Positions 37,454 to 47,251 of a stretch of 64,000 bases of DNA are shown here, one piece after another (position 1 is the first letter of the stretch; every line of letters begins with the position of its first letter). The stretch spans positions 178,208 through 242,207 of the forward strand of contig NZ_FLLQ01000008.1 of assembly GCF_900088415.1 (NCBI RefSeq), given 5' to 3'. Below the pieces are notes generated by a model that was not told where the DNA came from, did not search any database, and worked only from the letters and a program-made list of their open reading frames with translations. Source of the stretch: Vibrio mediterranei. GTDB lineage: Bacteria; Pseudomonadota; Gammaproteobacteria; Enterobacterales; Vibrionaceae. The translations under genes were made by a program, and so were the position numbers.

Positions 37454-37484
37454 CATAAAAAAGCGGAGCCCTTGGGCTCCGCTT
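37454..37484 (-). terminator. Terminator of the rpsP operon
   Basis: AAGCGGAGCCC and GGGCTCCGCTT form an 11-bp stem on the minus strand, then TTTTTT, 28 bases after the rplS stop. Confidence 0.9.
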
Positions 37485-37512
37485 AATACTTGAGAACGCT
37501 AGTAAAATAGCA

Positions 37513-37866
37513 TTACTTCTTAGCAAGTTTCTCTTTGATACGAGCAGACTTACCAGAACGCTCACGTAGGTAGTACAGCTTGGCACGACGTACTGCACCA
37601 CGGCGTTTAACTTCGATGCTATCAACCATTGGAGAGTGAGTTTGGAACGTACGCTCAACACCTTCGCCGTTCGAGATCTTACGAACAGTGAAAGCAGAGT
37701 GAAGACCACGGTTACGGATAGCGATTACAACGCCTTCGTAAGCCTGTAGACGCTCACGGTCACCTTCTTTTACTTTAACCTGAACTACAACAGTGTCACC
37801 TGGTGCAAATTTAGGTAGGCCTGATTTCATTTGCTCTTCTTCAAGAGCCTTGATGATGTTACTCAT
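37513..37866 (-). CDS. rplS: 50S ribosomal protein L19
   Basis: L19 sits at the 30S-50S interface near the A site. The 117 residues cover the complete bacterial protein; FAPGDTVVVQVKVKEGDRERLQAYEG and the basic tail VRRAKLYYLRERSGKSARIKEKL are characteristic. It is the last gene of rpsP-rimM-trmD-rplS, 42 bases after trmD. Confidence 0.98.
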   Translation of the reverse strand: MSNIIKALEEEQMKSGLPKFAPGDTVVVQVKVKEGDRERLQAYEGVVIAIRNRGLHSAFTVRKISNGEGVERTFQTHSPMVDSIEVKRRGAVRRAKLYYLRERSGKSARIKEKLAKK

Positions 37867-37908
37867 GTTCTTAAATTCCTAGAATAAACTGATACTAAAT
37901 TAAATAGG

Positions 37909-38658
37909 TTACTTGCTATTAACTCGATGCTCTTTTATGAACTCGGCAAGTAATTGTTCCTGTTCGTCAGTCAGAGCTAGGTTTTCCAGGAGCTCCGGTC
38001 TTCTTAGCCAAGTACGGCCTAACGACTGCTTAAGTCGCCAGCGACGAATGTCCTTATGGTTACCAGACTTGAGGACACTTGGTACCTCTAAATCGTCTAG
38101 AACTTCAGGGCGCGTATAGTGTGGACAATCTAGTAAGCCATTTGCAAAAGAATCTTCTTCTGCTGAAGCAAAATCGCCTAGTACTCCCGGAACAAACCGT
38201 GAGACTGAGTCGATTAGCGTCATGGCTGGGATTTCCCCACCTGTCATCACAAAATCTCCGATTGACCATTCTTCGTCAACCTCTGTTTGGATGATGCGCT
38301 CATCTACCCCTTCGTAGCGTCCACAAATCAACACAAGGTTGTCGTTTTTCGCTAGTTCTTCTACCCCAATCTGGTCGAGCTTACGACCTTGAGGAGAAAG
38401 GTAAATAACTTTCGTCTTACCCGGTGATGCCTGTTTGGCTGCGTGAATGGCATCGCGCAATGGCTGAACCATCATCAACATGCCAGGACCACCACCGTAG
38501 GGTCTATCATCGACAGTGCGATGTTTGTCGTGAGTGAAATCACGAGGATTCCATGTCTCAATCGACAGTAGACCTTTTTTAACCGCTTGACCTGTTACTC
38601 CATAATCAGTAACGCTGCGGAACATGTCTGGAAAAAGGCTAATTACGCCAACCCACAT
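37909..38658 (-). CDS. trmD: tRNA (guanine-N1-)-methyltransferase TrmD
   Basis: TrmD makes m1G37 beside the anticodon of tRNAs reading CNN/CGG codons, preventing +1 frameshifting. It is essential in many bacteria. The protein of about 249 residues has the trefoil-knot SPOUT fold: VISLFPDMF at the start, YGGGPGMLMM, LSPQGRKLDQ, and LICGRYEGVDERI. A TTG at 38685 would extend it, but the ATG at 38658 follows GCGAGAGAA and matches the family start MW-GVISLFP. Confidence 0.97.
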   Translation of the reverse strand: MWVGVISLFPDMFRSVTDYGVTGQAVKKGLLSIETWNPRDFTHDKHRTVDDRPYGGGPGMLMMVQPLRDAIHAAKQASPGKTKVIYLSPQGRKLDQIGVEELAKNDNLVLICGRYEGVDERIIQTEVDEEWSIGDFVMTGGEIPAMTLIDSVSRFVPGVLGDFASAEEDSFANGLLDCPHYTRPEVLDDLEVPSVLKSGNHKDIRRWRLKQSLGRTWLRRPELLENLALTDEQEQLLAEFIKEHRVNSK

Positions 38659-38692
38659 CTGTTCTCTCGCTCTTTCAGTTACCAATTAAGGA

Positions 38693-39250
38693 TTAGAATC
38701 CAGGATCCCAGTCAACTTCGATCCGTTGAGCTTCGCGATCAACTTTCTTGATCACTTGCTCTTCAAGGTACGGTATCAACCGTTCCTTTTGCCCAAAAGC
38801 ATCTTTCAGATTTGCTTTCACAACCAGAACATCGTTCGAACCCGTTTCCAACATGTCGGTTACTTCACCTAGGTCGTAACCTTTTGTGGTCACTACTTTC
38901 ATGCCGAACAATTCGCGCCAGTAGAACTCATCTTCTGACAGTTCAGGAAGCACAGCTGGATCAATTGCAATTTCAAAGTTAGTTAGTAGGTGAGCTTCTT
39001 CACGAACCTCAAGACCTTCAAGTTTACACACCATACCTTTGTTATGGCGCTTCCAACTTTCAACTTTCAATTCGACCCATTCGCCCTTTTGACTAATGTA
39101 CCAAGGACTGTAATCGAAAATACTTTCAGGATTGTCTGTGTAGGTAAACACTTTAAGCCATCCACGAATGCCATAAGTAGAACCAAATTTACCTACAACA
39201 ATTCTTTCGGGAGTATTGCTCATAGTTTCTTTACCTTTCATCGACGACAT
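38693..39250 (-). CDS. rimM: Ribosome maturation factor RimM
   Basis: RimM helps mature the 30S head, binding S19. The 185 residues have the N-terminal RimM domain (VVGKFGSTYGIRGWLKVFTYTDNPESIF) and a C-terminal PRC-barrel (FYWRELFGMKVVTTKGYDLGEV). The start MSSMKGKETMS resembles other Vibrio RimM N-termini, so I kept the longest form; an ATG at 39223 is the alternative. It is 20 bases after rpsP. Confidence 0.96.
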   Translation of the reverse strand: MSSMKGKETMSNTPERIVVGKFGSTYGIRGWLKVFTYTDNPESIFDYSPWYISQKGEWVELKVESWKRHNKGMVCKLEGLEVREEAHLLTNFEIAIDPAVLPELSEDEFYWRELFGMKVVTTKGYDLGEVTDMLETGSNDVLVVKANLKDAFGQKERLIPYLEEQVIKKVDREAQRIEVDWDPGF

Positions 39251-39270
39251 ACTGCTAACTAAACTAATAA

Positions 39271-39519
39271 TTAAGCCGCTTTTTGAGCGTCTTTAACTAG
39301 CTTAGCAACACGGTCAGAAACTGTTGCGCCTTGACCAACCCAGTGGTTAACGCGCTCTAGGTCTAGACGTAGACCTTCTTCTTGACCAGTAGCAGTTGGG
39401 TTAAAGAAACCCACTTTCTCGATGAAACGGCCAGTCGCTGCATTGCGGCTGTCCGCTACTACGATTTGATAGAATGGACGCTTCTTAGCGCCGTGACGTG
39501 CCAAACGAATGGTTACCAT
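39271..39519 (-). CDS. rpsP: 30S ribosomal protein S16
   Basis: S16 is a small-subunit assembly protein. The 82 residues begin MVTIRLARHGAKKRPFYQIVVADSR, which is diagnostic. It heads rpsP-rimM-trmD-rplS with an AGAGGA-type ribosome site. Its leader contains a terminator-like hairpin (39551-39590), which may give attenuation control of the operon. Confidence 0.98.
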   Translation of the reverse strand: MVTIRLARHGAKKRPFYQIVVADSRNAATGRFIEKVGFFNPTATGQEEGLRLDLERVNHWVGQGATVSDRVAKLVKDAQKAA

Positions 39520-39540
39520 ATCGTCCTCTTTGCTTTCTCA

Positions 39541-39590
39541 ATAATAAAAATGACCTCAGAAGTGTTTCTCTAATGAGCAACCTGAGGTCT
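39541..39590 (-). promoter_or_regulatory. Terminator-like hairpin in the rpsP leader
   Basis: On the minus strand GACCTCAG pairs with CTGAGGTC, an inner stem (GTTGCTC with GAGAAAC) extends it, and ATTTTTATTATT follows, about 30 bases before rpsP. It has the form of an intrinsic terminator but lies inside the leader if transcription starts near 39607. Confidence 0.5.
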
Positions 39591-39600
39591 CGTGCCAAAA

Positions 39601-39633
39601 TAAAGCCCCGGAATTTTACTCTTATTCCGAGGC
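39601..39633 (-). terminator. Terminator of ffh
   Basis: GCCTCGGAAT pairs with ATTCCGGGGC (one G-T pair) and is followed by TTTATTTT on the minus strand. Hexamers resembling a promoter for rpsP (TTGCAA at 39635-39640 and TAAAAT at 39613-39618, minus strand, 16-base spacer) overlap the hairpin. Confidence 0.75.
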
Positions 39634-39740
39634 ATTGCAAGGGGTTTAGCTATTTTTTCACCAGTTTTTGGCTGGCATTTCTCGTGTGACGCAGATAACA
39701 GTTTGAAACTTAAGGGACTGAAACCTGAGCCAATCCACGG

Positions 39741-41120
39741 CTAGCGACCAAATGGATTGAAGCCGCCGCCGCCCATGCCACCCATCATGCCTTGCATGTT
39801 GCGCATCATTCCGCGCATGCCGCCTTTCTGCATCTTCTTCATCATTTTTTGCATCTGAGTGAATTGCTTCAAGAGACGGTTAACATCTTGCACTTGAGTA
39901 CCAGAACCTGCAGCGATACGCTTTTTACGAGAACCTTTAATTAATTCAGGACGTTGACGCTCTTTCATTGTCATTGAGTTGATGATCGCTTCCATCTGCT
40001 TAAACATCTTGTCGTCAACTTTGTCTTTAACGTTATCAGGTAAGTTAGACATGCCTGGTAGCTTGTCCATCATTCCCATCATACCGCCCATATTTTGCAT
40101 CTGACCAAGTTGCTCACGGAAATCTTCTAGGTCGAAACCTTTCTTCTCCTTGAACTTCTTCGCCATCTTTTCTGCTTTATCGGTATCAACATTACGTTGT
40201 AAATCTTCGATAAGAGAAAGAACGTCACCCATGCCTAAGATACGTGATGCAACACGATCTGGGTGGAAAGGTTCTAGTGCGTCAGTCTTTTCACCCACAC
40301 CCAAGAACTTAACTGGTTTACCCGTAATATGACGAACAGAAAGCGCCGCACCACCACGAGCATCACCGTCGACTTTAGTTAAGATGACACCCGTTAACGG
40401 CAGCGCATCACCAAAAGCTTTTGCTGTGTTCGCGGCATCCTGACCTGTCATCGCATCGACAACAAACAGCGTTTCGACTGGGTTGATTGCTGAATGGAGA
40501 TCTTTAATCTCATCCATCATCTCATGGTCAACCGCTAAACGACCCGCGGTATCGACAATCAATACGTCATAAAACTTTTTCTTCGCATGATCGATAGCTG
40601 CATTGGCTATATCAATTGGCTTTTGATCTGCTGATGAAGGGAAGAAATCAACGCCAATATCGGTAGCAAGTGTTTCTAGCTGTTTGATCGCCGCTGGACG
40701 ATAAACGTCGGCAGACACCACAAGAACTTTCTTCTTGTCACGCTCATGCAGCAGTTTAGAGAGTTTACCAACACTGGTCGTTTTACCCGCACCTTGCAGA
40801 CCTGCCATTAAGATGACCGCAGGCGGCTGTGCAGCTAGATCCAGTGCTTCGTTGGATTCACCCATAACCGACTCAAGCTCAGCTTGAACGATTTTGATGA
40901 ACTCTTGGCCTGGAGTTAAGGATTTAGAAACTTCAACACCAACGGCACGCTCTTTTACGCCTTTGATGAAATCTCGAACTACTGGCAGAGCAACGTCGGC
41001 TTCTAGAAGCGCCATGCGAACTTCGCGCAGAGTATCTTTAATATTGTCGTCGGTCAGACGACCTTTGCCGCTGATATTCTTCAGCGTTTTGGATAGACGA
41101 TCCGTTAAATTCTCAAACAT
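39741..41120 (-). CDS. ffh: Signal recognition particle GTPase Ffh
   Basis: Ffh binds 4.5S RNA and signal sequences and delivers membrane proteins to FtsY. The protein of about 459 residues has an N domain, a G domain with GLQGAGKTTSVGKL, DTAGR and TKVDGDARGG, and a methionine-rich M domain (runs such as MQKMMKKMQKGGMRGMMRNM). The ATG at 41120 (MFENLTDRLSK) is preceded by GAAGAGAAAGAA and fits the family; a start ten codons upstream is unlikely. It is divergent from ypjD. Confidence 0.97.
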   Translation of the reverse strand: MFENLTDRLSKTLKNISGKGRLTDDNIKDTLREVRMALLEADVALPVVRDFIKGVKERAVGVEVSKSLTPGQEFIKIVQAELESVMGESNEALDLAAQPPAVILMAGLQGAGKTTSVGKLSKLLHERDKKKVLVVSADVYRPAAIKQLETLATDIGVDFFPSSADQKPIDIANAAIDHAKKKFYDVLIVDTAGRLAVDHEMMDEIKDLHSAINPVETLFVVDAMTGQDAANTAKAFGDALPLTGVILTKVDGDARGGAALSVRHITGKPVKFLGVGEKTDALEPFHPDRVASRILGMGDVLSLIEDLQRNVDTDKAEKMAKKFKEKKGFDLEDFREQLGQMQNMGGMMGMMDKLPGMSNLPDNVKDKVDDKMFKQMEAIINSMTMKERQRPELIKGSRKKRIAAGSGTQVQDVNRLLKQFTQMQKMMKKMQKGGMRGMMRNMQGMMGGMGGGGFNPFGR

Positions 41121-41292
41121 TTCTTTCTCTTCGCTGTAAATTGCGATCAATTGTAGTGAGTATACCTTAGCCAGCAGTGAGAGTCATACCTAACAAGATC
41201 AAATACGAGTCAATACTTTTTACTTCTGCGATGGCTCATTGAGTCGATGCAGGGTATAATTCCAGCTCTAAGCAATCGATTTTTTAGGAAAA

Positions 41293-42087
41293 ATGGACAG
41301 TTTAATCGCAATTGCGGCCGCTATTCTTTATGTGCTGGCCATCGTTACAATTATCCCAGGCTTGGTTCACCAGGTCGGGATCCGTACAAAAACTGTTCTC
41401 GTCAGTGCGGTTTTAGCACTAGCTTTTCATGCGTGGCTACTCAGTGATCTCATCTTAAGTGGCAGTGGACAAAACCTCAGCATCTTGAATGTCGCTTCAT
41501 TAATTGGCTTCATTATTTCGCTATTTATGAGCATTGCCATGCTTAAAACGCGAATTTGGTTCTTATTGCCTGTGGTTTACGGCTTTGCCGCCATTAACCT
41601 CTCTGCCGCCGCTTTTGTTCCAACTGCGTTTATTACTCACTTGGAGCACAATCCAAAACTGCTAATTCATATTTCGTTAGCACTTTTTTCCTATTCTACG
41701 CTCTCCATTGGTGCGCTTTACGCAATTCAATTAGCTTGGCTTGACCATAAGCTTAAGAATAAGAAAGCACTGACCATTAATCCTAATCTTCCACCTTTAA
41801 TGATGGTTGAAAGACAGCTTTTCAAGATCATTTTGATTGGCACTGGTCTGCTTACCGCAACGCTTCTTACTGGTTTTGTGTTTGTTCAAGATATGTTTGC
41901 TCAAGGAAAAGCTCACAAAGGTGTGCTTTCGTTCTTGGCTTGGATTATCTACTCAGTATTGCTTTGGGGACATTACCGCAAAGGATGGCGAGGCAAAAAA
42001 GTGACTTGGTTTGCTGTTGCAGGCGCAACCTTGCTGACTCTGGCATACTTCGGTAGCCGATTCGTTAGGGAAATCATACTAAGCTAA
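41293..42087 (+). CDS. ypjD: YpjD, inner-membrane CcsA/HemX-like protein
   Basis: This polytopic inner-membrane protein has 264 residues, about eight hydrophobic segments and the cytochrome c assembly (CcsA) family signature. Conserved histidines sit near membrane faces (AFHAWLL, LLIHISLALFSYS, HKGVLSFLAWIIY). The E. coli relative YpjD is likewise beside ffh and the CorB-like yfjD. Heme handling is suggested by the family but not shown for YpjD. The following CBS membrane protein may be functionally linked, since the two are neighbours in many genomes. Confidence 0.9.
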   Translation: MDSLIAIAAAILYVLAIVTIIPGLVHQVGIRTKTVLVSAVLALAFHAWLLSDLILSGSGQNLSILNVASLIGFIISLFMSIAMLKTRIWFLLPVVYGFAAINLSAAAFVPTAFITHLEHNPKLLIHISLALFSYSTLSIGALYAIQLAWLDHKLKNKKALTINPNLPPLMMVERQLFKIILIGTGLLTATLLTGFVFVQDMFAQGKAHKGVLSFLAWIIYSVLLWGHYRKGWRGKKVTWFAVAGATLLTLAYFGSRFVREIILS

Positions 42088-42191
42088 ATGGCTTGATATG
42101 CTCTACTTAGCACACTACGAATGTCGCGTTGACAACACAGTATAAATGGTTCATTAATTAACCAGCTATTAACTAAAGGAATTTTGAAGTT

Positions 42192-43460
42192 TTGGACGAC
42201 ATTTCGACCGGTATTTTGTTTGCAATCCTTGCAGGTCTAATTGTAATTTCCGGCTACTTTTCCGGCTCAGAGACAGGGATGATGTCTCTGAACCGCTATC
42301 GACTTAAACATCTTTCTAAGACTGGCCACAAAGGCGCGAAACGCGTCGAGCGCTTACTCAATCGCCCAGATCGGTTGATTGGGTTAATTCTCATCGGTAA
42401 CAACCTCGTTAATATTCTCGCCTCAGCCATAGCCACCGTCATCGGTTTACGCCTTTATGGTGATATTGGTGTCGCCATTGCCACAGGTGCACTAACTCTG
42501 ATTATTTTGGTCTTTGCCGAAGTCACACCGAAAACGCTCGCCGCCCTGTATCCAGAACGCGTCTCTTTTATGAGCAGTATCTTGCTGACCATTCTGATGA
42601 AGGTTCTGTCTCCTCTGGTTGTTTTAGTTAACTTTATTACTAACGGCTTTATTCGCTTATTGGGTATTCGCGTTAATCACAATGATGAAGATCATTTAAG
42701 CTCGGAGGAGCTGAGAACAGTAGTTAATGAAGCAGGCTCGCTGATCCCACGACGTCACCAAGATATGCTGATTTCTATTCTCGATCTTGAACACGTGACC
42801 GTAAATGACATTATGATCCCTCGTAACGAGATTACTGGTATCAATATTAATGATGATTGGAAATCAATCGTTCGTCAGTTAACCCACTCACCTCATGGTC
42901 GTGTGGTGCTGTATCGTGATCAGATTGATGAAGTAGTTGGGATGCTGCGTCTGCGTGAATCTTATCGTTTAATGTTGGAGAAAAACGAGTTCACCAAAGA
43001 AACCCTGCTCCGAAGTGCTGATGAGGTTTACTTCATTCCTGAGGGAACACCACTCAACGTGCAAATGCTGAAGTTCCAACGTAATAAAGAACGTATCGGA
43101 CTGATCGTTGATGAGTACGGTGATATTAATGGCCTAGTCACCCTTGAAGACATTCTCGAGGAAATCGTTGGTGAGTTCACAACTTCAATGGCGCCAACAC
43201 TCTCTGATGAAATTACGCCGCAAGGGGACGGCAGCTTCTTGATCGAAGGAAGTGCCAACATTCGAGACATTAATAAAGGCCTAAAATGGAACCTACCAAC
43301 AGATGGCCCTAGAACATTGAATGGTTTAATGTTGGAGTATTTGGAAGATATTCCTGAAAGCCACCTTAGTGTTCAGGTTGCGGAGCATCAAATGGAAATT
43401 GTTGAACTGGAAGAGAACCGTATCAAGATGGTCAAAGTTTTTCCAAAGAACAAAAAATAA
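42192..43460 (+). CDS. yfjD: CorB/YfjD-type CNNM-CBS membrane protein
   Basis: This inner-membrane protein of the HlyC/CorC (CNNM) superfamily is linked to magnesium or cobalt transport and resistance. The 422 residues contain a CNNM membrane domain with YFSGSETGMMSLNRYRL and NNLVNILASA near the N-terminus, two CBS domains (VNDIMIPRNEI to GLVTLEDILEEIVGE), and a CorC_HlyC C-terminal domain. The start appears to be TTG at 42192 with AAGGA 11 bases upstream. No in-frame ATG upstream of the conserved region would serve. The actual ion is not known for this protein. Confidence 0.92.
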   Translation: MDDISTGILFAILAGLIVISGYFSGSETGMMSLNRYRLKHLSKTGHKGAKRVERLLNRPDRLIGLILIGNNLVNILASAIATVIGLRLYGDIGVAIATGALTLIILVFAEVTPKTLAALYPERVSFMSSILLTILMKVLSPLVVLVNFITNGFIRLLGIRVNHNDEDHLSSEELRTVVNEAGSLIPRRHQDMLISILDLEHVTVNDIMIPRNEITGININDDWKSIVRQLTHSPHGRVVLYRDQIDEVVGMLRLRESYRLMLEKNEFTKETLLRSADEVYFIPEGTPLNVQMLKFQRNKERIGLIVDEYGDINGLVTLEDILEEIVGEFTTSMAPTLSDEITPQGDGSFLIEGSANIRDINKGLKWNLPTDGPRTLNGLMLEYLEDIPESHLSVQVAEHQMEIVELEENRIKMVKVFPKNKK

Positions 43461-43477
43461 CCAGCCTGTATTAAAAG

Positions 43478-43505
43478 AAACGGCACCAAAAGGTGCCGTT
43501 TTCTC
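43478..43505. terminator. Terminator between yfjD and metH
   Basis: AAACGGCACC, AAAA loop, GGTGCCGTTT followed by T-rich sequence, between convergent genes; A-runs on the left make it usable by metH as well. Confidence 0.9.
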
Positions 43506-43524
43506 TACTTCCAAATGGAACAAC

Positions 43525-46500
43525 CTAGTTGATATTAGGCCCTAACCACTTCTCAGCTTCCGTTTGATCCCAACCTTTACGATCAGCATAGCTGTCTACC
43601 TGATCTTGTTGAATCTGTGCAATTGCAAAGTATCGAGAATCAGGGTGTGAGAAATACCATCCGGACACAGAAGCACCTGGCCACATCGCATAGCTAGAAG
43701 TCAGTGACATACCGATAGTTTGCTCAACCTCGAGTAACTCCCACAACGCACCTTTTTCCGTATGCTCTGGACAGGCTGGGTAACCAGGGGCTGGTCGGAT
43801 ACCTTGGTACTTTTCACGAATCAGGTCGTCATTAGACAGGGCTTCATCTGCTGAGTAACCCCAGATCTCTTTACGAACTTTCTCATGCATGTATTCTGCA
43901 AACGCTTCTGCCAAACGATCAGCAACCGCTTGGATCATGATCGCATTGTAATCGTCACCTTGGGCTTTGTACTCGTCAGCCAGCTCACGTTCACCAATAC
44001 CACCAGTTACAGCAAACGCACCAATCCAATCTTGCTTACCGCTTTCTTTTGGTGCCACATAATCAGAGAGACAGTAGTTGAACCCTTTAGGCTTTTCAGT
44101 TTGCTGACGCAAGTTATGCAGTACTTTGCGAACTTGGGTGCGAGTTTCATCAGTGTATACTTCAATATCATCTCCGACAGATGCCGCAGGGAATAAGGCA
44201 CACATGCCACTTGCTTTTAGCAAGCCTTCACGTTCAACTCGGTCTAACAATTCATTGGCATCGTGGAACAATCGCTTCGCTTCTTCACCTACCTCTTCAT
44301 GCTCTAGTATCGCAGGATACTTGCCCACCAGCGACCAAGTCATAAAGAACGGGGTCCAATCGATATAATTTCTTAGTGTTGCGACCTCAAAGTTCTCGAA
44401 TACATGCACGCCCGACTTCGCTGGAATCGGTGGCGTGTAGTTTTGCCAATCGATAGCCACCTTATTTGCTCTGGCTTCTTCAAGCGTCACCGGTTTAGTT
44501 CTTGGCTTTTTACGGTTGTGCTGATCGCGCACGCGTTCATAATCGATATCAAGCTTTTCAATGAAGGCTGGTTTAAGCTCTTCAGATAACAGTGAAGTAC
44601 AAACACCAACCGCACGAGATGCGTTATTCACGTAAACAACAGGTTCACTGTAGTTCTGTTCGATCTTCACTGCCGTGTGCGCTTTGGATGTAGTAGCACC
44701 GCCTATCAACAGAGGCAATGTGAAGCCTTGACGCTCCATCTCTTTTGCTACATGAACCATCTCATCAAGAGATGGAGTAATCAGTCCGGACAGACCGATA
44801 ATATCCACATTCTCTTCTTTGGCGACTTTAAGAATCGTTTCGCACGGCACCATAACGCCAAGATCAATGATTTCGTAGTTGTTACATTGCAATACAACAC
44901 CAACGATGTTCTTACCAATGTCGTGAACATCGCCTTTCACTGTCGCAAGTAAGATCTTACCATTTGAAGAACCTGCTTGTTTCTCTGCATTAATAAACGG
45001 TTCTAGATGGGCAACCGCCTGTTTCATAACACGAGCGGATTTTACAACCTGAGGTAAGAACATTTTGCCTTCACCAAACAGGTCACCCACCACGTTCATG
45101 CCATCCATTAATGGCCCTTCAATGACTTCCAGAGGTTTAGACGCATTAACACGCGCCTCTTCGGTATCTTCAACAATAAACTCAGTGATACCTTTTACCA
45201 AAGCATGCTCTAAACGCTTTGAGACCGGCCAAGTGCGCCATTCAAGTGCACTGGCATCCTCCTCTTTGCCCACTCCCTTATTGGCATACTCAGCGGCAAT
45301 ATCAAGCAGTCTTTCGGTGCCATCGTCACGGCGGTTAAGTACGACATCTTCAACCGCTTCACGCAATTTCTCAGGCACATTGTCGTAAATCTCAAGCTGA
45401 CCAGCATTTACGATACCCATGTCCATACCATTTTTAAAACAGTGATAAAGGAACACGGCATGAATGGCTTCGCGGACATAGTTGTTACCGCGGAAAGAGA
45501 ACGAGACATTAGACACACCACCAGAAATCATGGCATGTGGAAGGTCACGTTTAATATCGGCAACGGCTTCAATGAAATCCACAGCGTAGTTGTTGTGCTC
45601 TTCTATACCTGTCGCCACTGCGAAAATGTTAGGGTCAAAAATGATATCTTCAGGAGGGAAACCAACCTCATCGACCAGAATATTGTAGGCGTTGGTACAA
45701 ATTTCTAGCTTACGTTCACGAGTCTCTGCTTGGCCAATTTCATCAAACGCCATCACGATAACCGCAGCACCATAGCGCCTGATTAACTTCGCTTGCTCAA
45801 CAAATTTCTCTTTGCCTTCCTTCATGGAAATCGAGTTAACTATGCCTTTACCTTGAATACACTTCAGGCCAGCTTCAATCACTTCCCATTTTGATGAGTC
45901 AACCATGATTGGTACTTTAGAGATTTCAGGCTCAGAAGCACACAGGTTTAAGAAACGAACCATGCACGCCTCGGCATCAAGCATGCCTTCATCCATATTG
46001 ATATCGATGATCTGCGCGCCATTTTCAACTTGCTGACGAGCAACCTCCAACGCTTCGTCATATTGCTCTTCTTTAATTAGGCGCTTAAATCGTGCAGAGC
46101 CAGTTACGTTAGTACGTTCACCAACGTTAATAAATAAAGAGTCTTTCTCAATCGTCAGTGGCTCTAACCCTGATAGTCGACAAGCTACAGGTAGCTCTGG
46201 TAGAGGACGAGGAGTGACGCCTTCAACGGCATTCGCCATTTGACGAATATGCTCCGGTGTCGTACCACAACAGCCACCAACGAGGTTTAGGAAGCCACTG
46301 CGCGCCCACTCACCAATGTGTTCTGCCATATCTTCTGGAGACAAGTCATATTCACCAAAGGCATTAGGTAATCCGGCATTAGGGTGAGCAGAAACAAAGC
46401 TCTCGCCAATACGCGACATTTCTTCAACATATTGTCTAAGCTCATCAGGGCCTAAAGCACAGTTTAAGCCAAAGGAAAGCGGTCTTACGTGACGTAACGC

Positions 46501-47202
46501 GTTATAGAAAGCTTCTGTTGTTTGACCTGAAAGAGTTCGTCCGGATGCATCGGTAATTGTGCCCGAAATCATCACTGGCAGTTCATAACCAAGCTCTTCG
46601 AATACAGATTCGACGGCAAAAGCGCACGCCTTCGCATTGAGTGTATCGAAGATAGTTTCGATAAGGATGAGGTCTGACCCACCTTTGATCAGTGCATGTG
46701 TTGATTCTGAGTACGCTTCTACCAATTCATCAAACGTGACATTACGATATCCAGGATCATTCACATCGGGAGATATTGAACAGGTTCTGTTGGTTGGGCC
46801 AAGTACACCAGCGACATAGCGAGGTCGGTCTGGCGTTTTAGTCGTCCACTCATCTGCGGCTTCACGAGCCAGCTTTGCCGCTTGGTAGTTAATTTCCTCG
46901 CTGAGCGATTCCATATCATAGTCGGCCATTGCTATCGTGGTAGCGTTAAAGGTATTGGTCTCTAAGATGTCCGCGCCGGCTTCCAGATAAGCACTATGGA
47001 TCTCTTTAATAAGTGCTGGCTGAGTCAATACTAAAAGGTCATTGTTACCTTTTAGATCACTCGGCCAATCAGCAAAGCGCTCACCTCTGTAATCTTCTTC
47101 CTCAAGCTTATAACCCTGAATCATGGTGCCCATACCACCATCAATCAGTAGAATTCGTTGCCTTAGCTGACTCTCTATTTGTTGTCTTACGTTACTTCCC
47201 AC
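43525..47202 (-). CDS. metH: Cobalamin-dependent methionine synthase MetH
   Basis: MetH transfers methyl from methyltetrahydrofolate through cobalamin to homocysteine. The 1225 residues have the full four-module order: homocysteine domain with zinc cysteines (GLNCALG; GGCCGTTPEH), pterin domain (NVGERTNVTGSARF), the B12 cap and Rossmann domain with the cobalt-ligand motif DVHDIGKN, and the reactivation domain (RPAPGYPACPEH). No truncation is seen. Upstream met boxes at 47252-47275 indicate MetJ repression. Confidence 0.98.
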   Translation of the reverse strand: MGSNVRQQIESQLRQRILLIDGGMGTMIQGYKLEEEDYRGERFADWPSDLKGNNDLLVLTQPALIKEIHSAYLEAGADILETNTFNATTIAMADYDMESLSEEINYQAAKLAREAADEWTTKTPDRPRYVAGVLGPTNRTCSISPDVNDPGYRNVTFDELVEAYSESTHALIKGGSDLILIETIFDTLNAKACAFAVESVFEELGYELPVMISGTITDASGRTLSGQTTEAFYNALRHVRPLSFGLNCALGPDELRQYVEEMSRIGESFVSAHPNAGLPNAFGEYDLSPEDMAEHIGEWARSGFLNLVGGCCGTTPEHIRQMANAVEGVTPRPLPELPVACRLSGLEPLTIEKDSLFINVGERTNVTGSARFKRLIKEEQYDEALEVARQQVENGAQIIDINMDEGMLDAEACMVRFLNLCASEPEISKVPIMVDSSKWEVIEAGLKCIQGKGIVNSISMKEGKEKFVEQAKLIRRYGAAVIVMAFDEIGQAETRERKLEICTNAYNILVDEVGFPPEDIIFDPNIFAVATGIEEHNNYAVDFIEAVADIKRDLPHAMISGGVSNVSFSFRGNNYVREAIHAVFLYHCFKNGMDMGIVNAGQLEIYDNVPEKLREAVEDVVLNRRDDGTERLLDIAAEYANKGVGKEEDASALEWRTWPVSKRLEHALVKGITEFIVEDTEEARVNASKPLEVIEGPLMDGMNVVGDLFGEGKMFLPQVVKSARVMKQAVAHLEPFINAEKQAGSSNGKILLATVKGDVHDIGKNIVGVVLQCNNYEIIDLGVMVPCETILKVAKEENVDIIGLSGLITPSLDEMVHVAKEMERQGFTLPLLIGGATTSKAHTAVKIEQNYSEPVVYVNNASRAVGVCTSLLSEELKPAFIEKLDIDYERVRDQHNRKKPRTKPVTLEEARANKVAIDWQNYTPPIPAKSGVHVFENFEVATLRNYIDWTPFFMTWSLVGKYPAILEHEEVGEEAKRLFHDANELLDRVEREGLLKASGMCALFPAASVGDDIEVYTDETRTQVRKVLHNLRQQTEKPKGFNYCLSDYVAPKESGKQDWIGAFAVTGGIGERELADEYKAQGDDYNAIMIQAVADRLAEAFAEYMHEKVRKEIWGYSADEALSNDDLIREKYQGIRPAPGYPACPEHTEKGALWELLEVEQTIGMSLTSSYAMWPGASVSGWYFSHPDSRYFAIAQIQQDQVDSYADRKGWDQTEAEKWLGPNIN

Positions 47203-47251
47203 GATACTGCCTCATTCCTTGCTTATGCCGTCATCGTATCATAGATTTTTT

